DNA from: Candidatus Altimarinota bacterium
Lineage (GTDB): Bacteria; Patescibacteriota; Gracilibacteria; UBA1369; LOWO2-01-FULL-3
Length of the DNA: 11,308 nt
NCBI GenBank assembly: GCA_029939035.1
Contig: JAOZTS010000017.1
Span: forward strand, 4,315-15,622
Direction of reading: 5' to 3'
Shown here: positions 4,916 through 11,308 of the stretch, piece by piece
Layout of the letters: the number at the start of each line of letters is the position of its first letter
Position numbering within the stretch: the first letter of the stretch is position 1
The notes under the pieces: model-generated
Told to the model about the DNA's origin: nothing
Seen by the model: the letters and a program-made list of their open reading frames with translations, nothing else
Database searches by the model: none
Translations under genes and position numbers: made by a program

Positions 4916-4945
4916 AAAAAGCCTCCGCTTGCGCGGTGGCTTTTT
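4916..4945 (-). terminator. Intrinsic terminator of SLH protein 1
   Basis: On the - strand, AAAAAGCC-A-CCGC-GCAA-GCGG-A-GGCTTTTT is followed by CTTTTG. It is a stem with one A-A mismatch, a GNRA-type GCAA loop and a U-rich tail, about 55 nt after the stop codon at 5000. Confidence 0.85.
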
Positions 4946-4999
4946 CCCCTCATTCCTATGAAAAATGTCTGTCGTACGTGTGTGTAAAGTCTCTCTTGA

Positions 5000-7357
5000 T
5001 TAGTCGTTAAGTAGTCCGGCTTTGTGCATTCTATATAGAAGTAATGCAACTTCACCTCTTTCAGCTAGATTTCCAGGTTGTAGGTTGTTGTCTACTACAT
5101 CGTATAGGTCATATCTGTATGCAGTATTAGCATAAGCGTAGTACCAGTCAGAACCATTAGGATCTATGTCGTCGTAGATTTGAGCTGCAGCAGAGTCTGT
5201 GAATTCATAACTTGTGAATTTTGAACTTGCTTCAAGTAAAACTTTTAGCAATTCAACTCTGTTGATTTGGTCGCTCAATCTTGCAGTTCCATCCGGATAA
5301 CCGTGGAACATACCGTAGAATTTAGCTGTTCTAACGTATGGCATATACCATGCATATGGAGAAACATCAGAGAATCCTTCGTCGCCTCCACTTGTTGGGA
5401 ATAGACCAACGTCGAATGTTTCTAGAGCTACCTTTAGAACTTCAGCTCTGTTGATAACGTCGTAAGGTTTGAATGTTCCATCTGGATATCCATCCCAAAT
5501 TCCGTACTCTGTTCCCCAAGCAATAGCTTGGCAAAGTTCGTTGTCGTCATCTAAGTAGCTAAGATCCCAGTAGTAGTTATAACACTCACTATTGTAAAAT
5601 GGTGCAGGATCGTCGTCATCGTCGTCATCAACAAATCCAGCGTCACCAACTACGAATTTACCAGTTTCAGTATCTTTATAAGATCCGATTTTTGTAACTA
5701 GTTTGTAAGAGTTGACTCCTTCATCAAGATCTTTGTTGTTGTCATCTTTACCATTCCATTCAACAGTATGACATCCAGCAGATTGGTAAACGTAGTCAAG
5801 TAGTTCGATTTCAGGAGAACCTGAAGTTGAAGTTCCGTCGTAGATTGCTAAGTAAACATCAGCAGCCTCGTCGATACAGTATGAAACTTCGATTGAGTTA
5901 GCACCGTCTTCATCGAATACAACTGGATCAGTATAATCGTTTGTTGCATTTGATTTGCTGCTTGAAACGTCATCTTCTTCAACGTCTACATCAACAGTTT
6001 CAACATCATTGATATCGTCATCAGTTGGGTTTTCAGCTGTGATTTTGAATCTGTAGTCACCTTCGTCTACTTCATCACCATCTTTATCAGTTCCATCCCA
6101 TCTAACAGTGTAATATCTGCTTTTTCTAACTTCTTCTTCGTCCATAAGAGTATCAAGTCTCTTTGTTCCGTCGTAGATTTCAACAGTAACAAGTGCTGTA
6201 GCGTCTACTTCGAATACTAGAGTAGTGAACTCATCTTGTTCAGGATCGAATTCGTCTTTAGTAACGAATGCAGTAATGATTTCTGGTCTAACATATTCTA
6301 CTTCAGTTGTTAGTGAAACTAGGTCACCATCAGCCTCAACGTAGATTGTCCAAATACCACCTTCTACATAGTCACCGTCTTCGTCTTCACCATTCCATTC
6401 ATATTCATAGTCACCGTCGTCAGCGTTGTTTTCGTCTTCGATCTCGATAGTTTCGCCATCTTTTTCAGCGTAAACTTCTAGATCGTCAACATCTTCGTTA
6501 AGTTCGAATTCAATTTCTAGTGGTTCGTCTGTTGGATCCCAATCAGTTCTTGGGTTAATTTCGAAATCTTCGATAACTCCATTAGCTGCAGAACCAGTTT
6601 GAACTTGTACTTCAACAGTTTCAACATCTGTTAATCCTGTTGAGTCTTCAGCTGTAACGTAAACAGTATATGTACCGTCTGCGACGTCTACATCACTATC
6701 ATCTTCACCATCCCAAAGGATTGAGTGAACGTCAGTAGCTGTATACCAGTCATTACCGTCATAGCTAGCATATGTTTTCAATACTGTGCTTCCATCTCTT
6801 ACCTCGACTGTAAGGTACGCACCTTCGTTAACGTCGAATGAAATAGAAGTAGTTTCTCCGTCAAAAACAGAGAGAGAATCTGGATCTACATCCAAATTTG
6901 AGATAATTGGTGCTCCACCTTGTGGGTTTTGAGCATCAAGATGAAGTACTTGATAATCGAAATCAAGAACAACAGCGTTATCTATTGGATCAACAGCAAA
7001 AACTTTTATTTGGTATTCTCCATCAGGAAGAAGAGCACCAGATGCTGCATTTCCAACTCTACCGTACCAAGCGTAAGAAACTTGGCTAGCTACTGTATTT
7101 TCATAGTCTGCAAGTGTTGCAACTATGTTCCAGTTGGCATCCATTACATATGCATAAAGATCAGCTTCGTATAATAGGTCGAAACTAATTGTTGCATCTA
7201 CGTCGTTAACTGGATCGAAAGGTTCTGGACTAACTACAAAATTTGAAATGTAGTCTGTAACTTGTCCAGCATTTGCTCCTCCACCTATAGATACTGCCAT
7301 AGCATTTGTAGATAGAATTGCTACTACCGCCATTGCGGCTAAAAACTTTTTCCACAT
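5000..7357 (-). CDS. Secreted FlgD-Ig/SLH surface-layer protein 1
   Basis: A 785-aa exported protein. The start at 7357 gives an immediate signal peptide (MWKKF, hydrophobic core, NAMA cleavage region); the frame extends 30 codons upstream to 7447 but that part is not signal-like and overlaps the transcription start. About five Ig-like modules related to FlgD follow. Each has a strand pair near LDLYAYV or VTVEIYDG and ends in the turn motif W-[DN]-G-x-D-x-D-G-x-x-x-x-[DE]-G-x-Y/W. Residues 601-785 are three SLH repeats (IWDGYPDGTFKPYDVINRAE, then MFHGYPDGTARLSDQINRVE and a degenerate third ending LAERGEVALLLYRMH). SLH domains attach proteins non-covalently to cell-wall polymer, so this should coat the cell. 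The protein is very acidic, with an Asp run (DDDDDDD) before the SLH region. No clear Shine-Dalgarno is seen. It is a paralogue of the next gene. Confidence 0.9.
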   Translation of the reverse strand: MWKKFLAAMAVVAILSTNAMAVSIGGGANAGQVTDYISNFVVSPEPFDPVNDVDATISFDLLYEADLYAYVMDANWNIVATLADYENTVASQVSYAWYGRVGNAASGALLPDGEYQIKVFAVDPIDNAVVLDFDYQVLHLDAQNPQGGAPIISNLDVDPDSLSVFDGETTSISFDVNEGAYLTVEVRDGSTVLKTYASYDGNDWYTATDVHSILWDGEDDSDVDVADGTYTVYVTAEDSTGLTDVETVEVQVQTGSAANGVIEDFEINPRTDWDPTDEPLEIEFELNEDVDDLEVYAEKDGETIEIEDENNADDGDYEYEWNGEDEDGDYVEGGIWTIYVEADGDLVSLTTEVEYVRPEIITAFVTKDEFDPEQDEFTTLVFEVDATALVTVEIYDGTKRLDTLMDEEEVRKSRYYTVRWDGTDKDGDEVDEGDYRFKITAENPTDDDINDVETVDVDVEEDDVSSSKSNATNDYTDPVVFDEDGANSIEVSYCIDEAADVYLAIYDGTSTSGSPEIELLDYVYQSAGCHTVEWNGKDDNNKDLDEGVNSYKLVTKIGSYKDTETGKFVVGDAGFVDDDDDDDPAPFYNSECYNYYWDLSYLDDDNELCQAIAWGTEYGIWDGYPDGTFKPYDVINRAEVLKVALETFDVGLFPTSGGDEGFSDVSPYAWYMPYVRTAKFYGMFHGYPDGTARLSDQINRVELLKVLLEASSKFTSYEFTDSAAAQIYDDIDPNGSDWYYAYANTAYRYDLYDVVDNNLQPGNLAERGEVALLLYRMHKAGLLND

Positions 7358-7446
7358 AAGATATTTTGTTAAATATGGATAAACGTATATATAAAATTGA
7401 TTTGTAACGATCTGATCTTTAAGCCATTGAAGGATCAAAGAGATCA

Positions 7447-7474
7447 ATAATAGTCATATTTCAACTTTTGTCAA
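7447..7474 (-). promoter_or_regulatory. Promoter of SLH protein 1
   Basis: On the - strand, TTGACA (7469-7474), 16-nt spacer, TATTAT (7447-7452). Expected start near 7440 gives a leader of about 83 nt that can form GATC-rich hairpins (7400-7440) but lacks the element A/B sequence. Confidence 0.75.
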
Positions 7475-7528
7475 GTATTTTAACGGCTTTCTCAAATGAT
7501 TGTTACATTTTGATTACACAAAAAAGAA

Positions 7529-7554
7529 GAAAAGCCCTTCTGCGAGGGCTTTTC
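7529..7554 (-). terminator. Intrinsic terminator of SLH protein 2
   Basis: GAAAAGCCC (7529-7537) pairs with GGGCTTTTC (7546-7554) across an 8-nt loop. The - strand tail CTTCTTTTTTG is U-rich. It ends the upstream gene 38 nt after its stop and separates it from the SLH protein 1 promoter. Confidence 0.85.
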
Positions 7555-7591
7555 TCAGTAGTGATTATTTCAAAGAAATCTGGAAAAAAGT

Positions 7592-10300
7592 CTAGATAGC
7601 ACCAACATTATGCAATTTGTAAAGCACTTCAGCTATCTCTCCACGTGTACTGTTGAGAGACGGGAACAGACTTAAACCAGTATACAAATTGTATTTATTT
7701 GCTTCACAGGCATAGTCGAAATACCAAGCATAGTATGGAACATCATCATAATTATCAGTACAGAATCCAAGATCGTATCCTCTCTGTGCATCCAAAGTCT
7801 CAAATATCATCTTCAAAGCTTCAGCACGATTAACAGTATCTCCTGGACGAGCAGTATAGTATCCGACATCTCCATGGAAAACACCCAAATTCTTTCCAGT
7901 TCTTATAAACGGCATATACCAAGCTCCTATATTAACATCAATAAATCCCATGTTTGTACCGTCATCAGGCAAGATATCAGCATTATATGCCTCCAGGATC
8001 ACTTTTAAGAGCTCTACACGATTGATAGGATCATTAGGCTTAAACGTATTGTCTGCATATCCTAGGAAAATTCCTTCGCTTGTAGTCCATTCTATGGCGT
8101 CACAATACAGTGAAGCTGTGGAAACATCAGTATATCCGGCACAAGAAAGACCAGTTGTAGTTCCATCTATGCTTCCTTGACCATCAACTATTACATTTGC
8201 GTGAACATTGTCATCAGAGCTGCTTGATGAACTGCTGCTACTATCAGCCCCTCCATCAATATCTCCAATATCTCCAACTACAAAATGACCAGTTTCAGTT
8301 TCCGTACTACTCAATTTTGATATGATTTTGTAAGTGTAAATGCCATCTCTGAGCTCATCCCCGTCATCATCAGTACCATCCCATAGTATTTCATGTGCAC
8401 CATCAGCTTGATCATCTAGGTCTAGAAGCTCGATTTGTTCAGTACCAGAAGTACTGGTTCCTTTGTGAATAGTAATTTTCACATTAGCTTCTTCTTCCAA
8501 GTCATAATAAAGTGACATAAATTCTGTCCCATCAGTCAAAACAGGGGAGATAAAGTCCTCGGTTACATTAGATTTTGAGCTTGAAACATCATCTTCAGCC
8601 AAATCTACACTAACAGTTTCAGAATCATAAATATCCGTGTTTGCTATATTTCTAGCCACAACTTTGATATCCAAATCGTCATCATAGTCATAATTTCCTC
8701 CATCCCATTCGATTGCATACCACATGTCTCCCTCAACCTCTAGTTCCTCGACTATCTCATCATCTTCATCTCCACCTTCCATTACGAAAATGTCTACCTC
8801 AGCATCAATATCAACTCTGAATAAAACATAAGTAAATTCGCCCAAATCATTATCAAATTTATCCTTAGACAAGAGTAAATCATCAATTTGTGGCTTTTCG
8901 TAGTCGACTTCGATTTCTTTACCAGCTTCTAGATTGGTACTCCCTTCTTCTGAACGGAAAATTATTGTCCATGTACCATCTGCAACATATTCATCATCAT
9001 CGTCAGTTCCATCCCAGAAAATTTGGATGTTATTTTCTTCATCAACATCACTTTCGTCGTATAGTTCAATCTCAGTTGAACCACGTACAGCATAAATTTG
9101 CAGCTCATCTAGGTCTTTTTTAGCATCAAATTCGATCTCAAGTTCGTCATCCTCAGCCGGTTCAAAAGTTGATGAAGGGCTAAGAGAGATGCCTCCAATA
9201 TGCGAATTATTACTGTCAATATTTCCTAAGTTATCATCAATAGATACGCTAGAAGTAACCACAGAAACTCCATAATTGTTAGCAGCACGCACATAAACTA
9301 CATATGATCCAACGGCAACATCTGCTGAAGAGTTATTTTCTCCATTCCACACAACTGTGTGATCCTCACCAGATATATAATTATCATGCTCATATCCATT
9401 GAAATCTCTAACCTCTGTTCCATCCGTATTCTGAATTTCCACTTCGATATCTGCACTATTGTTGTTTGTGAAAAGAATCTCAGTATCCTCAAAATCAGGA
9501 TCGAAACTAGTAGGAGAAACAGAGAAACTATCAATAGTTGGCTTATTAGAGTTACTATACTCAACAATTACAGATTTTGTGTCTGTAACGCTTGTGAAAC
9601 CACTTTTAGCAGCCGTAAATTCGATTGTATAAGTTCCTGGGTCCACCAAGTGTGTAACGTATTCACCATCCCACACAAAGGTGTCACTTGCTGAATTTGT
9701 AGCTGAGAAAGTCTTCAATGATTTTCCATCTGAATCTTTAATAATAGCGGAAACAGAATCTGCCGCTTGATTTAATGAATAACTAAGATCCAAATTTTCA
9801 CTATCACCGCTTGGTGATGGATCGAAATTTCCACCTCCTGAAGCAGTTGCAGTAAAACTGCTCAGAGTAAATGTAGGAACAACTGCTGAAGAATCGATTG
9901 TCATATCCTTAAAATCGAAATCAACAATTGCAGCTCCGTCACGAGCATAAATTAAAACCTGGTATGCACCATCTGGTAGGGGAGTTCCTCCAGGGGCATT
10001 TCCAACTGTCCCATACCACATATAGGCGTGAGAACCGGCAGTAGTCGCATCATAATTAGCAAAAGTAGCTACTGTTTGGAAACTGGCATCTCTAGCAATT
10101 GCGTAAATTTCAGCTGGTAGATCCAGTGTGAAGTTTGCAAATGCTAGGTCCCCAGCATCAGGATAAAATGTTGAAACAGAGGTGCCACTAACAGTTACAT
10201 CAAAAGCACTGATGTAATCTACCGCAGCCAAAGAAGTTGTTGGTAATAACAAAGCTACCATTGCAGTTGTTATTATCCCTGTGAATAGTCTTTTAAGCAT
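7592..10300 (-). CDS. Secreted FlgD-Ig/SLH surface-layer protein 2
   Basis: A 902-aa exported protein. The signal peptide is MLKRLF plus a hydrophobic stretch ending TTSLAA. About six FlgD-like Ig modules follow, with repeated W-[DN]-G turn motifs (AHEILWDGTDDDGDELRDG and IFWDGTDDDDEYVADGTW). A Ser run (SSSSSSSS) acts as a linker, and the last ~185 residues form three SLH repeats (GIFLGYADNTFKPNDPINRVE is the first). It shares the segment DDVSSSKSN and the overall order with SLH protein 1, so the two arose by duplication with later gain or loss of an Ig module. The second and third SLH repeats carry four cysteines in all (FCTDNYDD, DYACEAN and others in the neighbourhood), unusual for SLH. 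No strong Shine-Dalgarno is seen before the ATG. Likely role: S-layer-like coat or surface appendage anchored to the wall. Confidence 0.9.
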   Translation of the reverse strand: MLKRLFTGIITTAMVALLLPTTSLAAVDYISAFDVTVSGTSVSTFYPDAGDLAFANFTLDLPAEIYAIARDASFQTVATFANYDATTAGSHAYMWYGTVGNAPGGTPLPDGAYQVLIYARDGAAIVDFDFKDMTIDSSAVVPTFTLSSFTATASGGGNFDPSPSGDSENLDLSYSLNQAADSVSAIIKDSDGKSLKTFSATNSASDTFVWDGEYVTHLVDPGTYTIEFTAAKSGFTSVTDTKSVIVEYSNSNKPTIDSFSVSPTSFDPDFEDTEILFTNNNSADIEVEIQNTDGTEVRDFNGYEHDNYISGEDHTVVWNGENNSSADVAVGSYVVYVRAANNYGVSVVTSSVSIDDNLGNIDSNNSHIGGISLSPSSTFEPAEDDELEIEFDAKKDLDELQIYAVRGSTEIELYDESDVDEENNIQIFWDGTDDDDEYVADGTWTIIFRSEEGSTNLEAGKEIEVDYEKPQIDDLLLSKDKFDNDLGEFTYVLFRVDIDAEVDIFVMEGGDEDDEIVEELEVEGDMWYAIEWDGGNYDYDDDLDIKVVARNIANTDIYDSETVSVDLAEDDVSSSKSNVTEDFISPVLTDGTEFMSLYYDLEEEANVKITIHKGTSTSGTEQIELLDLDDQADGAHEILWDGTDDDGDELRDGIYTYKIISKLSSTETETGHFVVGDIGDIDGGADSSSSSSSSSDDNVHANVIVDGQGSIDGTTTGLSCAGYTDVSTASLYCDAIEWTTSEGIFLGYADNTFKPNDPINRVELLKVILEAYNADILPDDGTNMGFIDVNIGAWYMPFIRTGKNLGVFHGDVGYYTARPGDTVNRAEALKMIFETLDAQRGYDLGFCTDNYDDVPYYAWYFDYACEANKYNLYTGLSLFPSLNSTRGEIAEVLYKLHNVGAI

Positions 10301-10320
10301 GGTTTTGAGGGTTACATACT

Positions 10321-10347
10321 ACTATATATATACGGAAAAGGAGGCAA
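10321..10347 (-). promoter_or_regulatory. Possible promoter of SLH protein 2
   Basis: On the - strand, TTGCCT (10342-10347), 15-nt spacer, TATAGT (10321-10326), about 20 nt before the ATG. The spacing is short and the region is generally AT-rich, so this is tentative. Confidence 0.35.
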
Positions 10348-10358
10348 TGATATACAAT

Positions 10359-10374
10359 AAAAAGCCGATAAGGC
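10359..10374 (-). terminator. Weak terminator-like site after the HAD gene
   Basis: On the - strand GCC-TTATC-GGC is followed by TTTTTATTG. The stem is only 3 bp, so it may be inefficient and allow read-through from the phosphatase gene into SLH protein 2. Confidence 0.25.
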
Positions 10375-10411
10375 AACTATTATCCGTTGACGCAATGCTG
10401 GAATAATTACA

Positions 10412-11275
10412 TTAACCGATTACTGATCGGATCAGATGAATAGTTCCTTTGTCATGCATCAATCGTTGACCATCTTCACCCAATACCGGTTTTGGCAGAT
10501 CACTACCATCTACAAGAGTTCCAACTGTATAGGGCGAACCATATTTGCCCATCAAGAAATAGTGATCATTCCCGTTTTTATCAGGACGATCACCAACGAC
10601 AAAAATTTCACTAAAAGTTTTATCAAATGAAAGACCTCTGTTCTCAACTAAATATCGCCCGAATTGCTTGATTCCATTGTCCTTATCACCATCAGCAGGG
10701 GATATAACTACACCGATTCCAGAATCTCCAACATGCACAAGATCCCTATAGTTAGGATTCAAGTCTTCCAAAAACTCCAAAACAACCCGATAGATTTCTC
10801 GAGACAAACGATTGATCTCACCAATATCTCGGGCATCCTGTGCCAAATCAGTCATATTTGTCCTCATTACCACAACAACACGATGAGCGTCATAACAAAC
10901 GTCCCCAAATTCACTAACGGCTTCATGCAATTTGGTCATAATCTCATCACGGGCCATCAACTCATCAGGCCATTTTGAACGGTAAAACTCCTCAAATTCT
11001 TCTTTCTCAGGATTGTAGTCATACCCAATTGATCCGTTCTCAGCTATTAAGTAGAAGTTCTCAAAAAACTTAGCACGTTCCTCAGGAGAAACTTCCTCAA
11101 CTATTGCAGTCATGGCCCTCTTTTCAAAAGACTCAAGTTGTCGCCCTGTACAAAAAGCTATAGGCATCTTGTGCGCCAGTGCAACCAGCGCATCAACCAT
11201 TTCGTGCGTGGGACGATAAACCCCGTCAGCGGTTACAGTCCCATCAAAATCAAACATTGCTGCTTTATAGTTCAT
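10412..11275 (-). CDS. HAD-IIB superfamily phosphatase
   Basis: A 287-aa soluble Mg-dependent phosphohydrolase. Motif I is DFDGT (residues 9-13, nucleophile Asp9, acid/base Asp11), motif II is FCTGR (Thr about residue 43), the motif III lysine is probably in DNGIKQFGRYL, and motif IV is VVGDRPDKNGND with metal-binding acids. The long insert between motifs II and III fits the C2 cap of Cof, sucrose-phosphatase and phosphomannomutase-like subfamilies. The substrate is probably a sugar or polyol phosphate but cannot be set from sequence. AAGGA about 10 nt upstream supports the ATG at 11275. It is AT-rich like the SLH genes. An upstream frame appears to end in TAATG overlap with this start, suggesting translational coupling. 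Confidence 0.85.
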   Translation of the reverse strand: MNYKAAMFDFDGTVTADGVYRPTHEMVDALVALAHKMPIAFCTGRQLESFEKRAMTAIVEEVSPEERAKFFENFYLIAENGSIGYDYNPEKEEFEEFYRSKWPDELMARDEIMTKLHEAVSEFGDVCYDAHRVVVVMRTNMTDLAQDARDIGEINRLSREIYRVVLEFLEDLNPNYRDLVHVGDSGIGVVISPADGDKDNGIKQFGRYLVENRGLSFDKTFSEIFVVGDRPDKNGNDHYFLMGKYGSPYTVGTLVDGSDLPKPVLGEDGQRLMHDKGTIHLIRSVIG

Positions 11276-11307
11276 TATTCGTTTTCCTTCTTAATTACTC
11301 CCCAGTG
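11275..11307 (-). CDS. Possible C-terminal end of the gene upstream of the HAD phosphatase
   Basis: One - strand frame entering from the window edge reads HWGVIKKENE and stops at a TAA that overlaps the HAD start as TAATG, a common coupling arrangement. The HAD Shine-Dalgarno lies inside it. Only 10 residues are visible, and another frame also closes nearby, so this is tentative. Confidence 0.3.
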   Translation of the reverse strand, partial: HWGVIKKENE

Positions 11308-11308
11308 A

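Noticed and set aside
1..11308. Alternative genetic code (UGA as Gly) as in some CPR lineages
   Set aside because: The large genes are open under the standard code without internal UGA, and their natural ends are consistent.

Overview
The window is a compositional mosaic. About 60% of it (roughly 4.8-11.3 kb, plus the ferredoxin gene and the spacers) is AT-rich. It carries two large secreted proteins built from FlgD-type Ig-like modules and ending in three S-layer homology (SLH) repeats, and a HAD-IIB phosphatase. Embedded in this are GC-rich genes: the 3' end of a beta-strand-rich, possibly barrel-type protein (1-347, + strand) and two cysteine-rich secreted lipoproteins with Myxococcota-style disulfide repeats (807-2258 and 2822-4318, - strand). 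The SLH/FlgD-Ig architecture, AT-rich codon use and isolated short ferredoxin would suit a Patescibacteria (CPR) lineage such as Peregrinibacteria. That is inference from protein style only; the window has no rRNA or other marker. The standard genetic code fits every gene.

Layout from left to right: end of a GC-rich + strand gene with a strong GC hairpin behind it; a 68-aa monocluster ferredoxin on the - strand; a GC-rich hairpin and short conserved motif that form the 3' end of lipoprotein gene 1; gene 1; a 5' leader holding structured element A and a near-consensus promoter; the terminator and paired GC hairpins of lipoprotein gene 2; gene 2 with six 102-bp in-frame tandem repeats; a long leader holding structured element B and its promoter; then, all on the - strand, SLH protein 1, SLH protein 2 and a HAD phosphatase, the SLH genes each closed by an intrinsic terminator.

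The most interesting feature is the pair of about 200-nt elements A (2340-2542) and B (4590-4797). They lie directly downstream of the promoters of the two lipoprotein genes. They share blocks of identical sequence and the same set of helices. They also share an 8-bp loop-loop (kissing) interaction that differs between copies by two fully compensatory base-pair changes. One helix of copy B has G-U pairs only if the - strand is transcribed, matching the promoters. The 3' untranslated regions of the same genes carry a motif (CTGATACGAG in gene 1, CTGCTACGAG in gene 2), each exactly 4 nt from a very stable GC hairpin. That motif is complementary to a conserved hairpin of the 5' element. I do not recognise this RNA as a known riboswitch, ribozyme or ncRNA class. 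The working picture is a modular surface-lipoprotein cassette: a conserved structured 5' leader RNA, a GC-rich disulfide-repeat lipoprotein with a shared C-terminal domain, and a conserved 3' module that may pair with the 5' leader.
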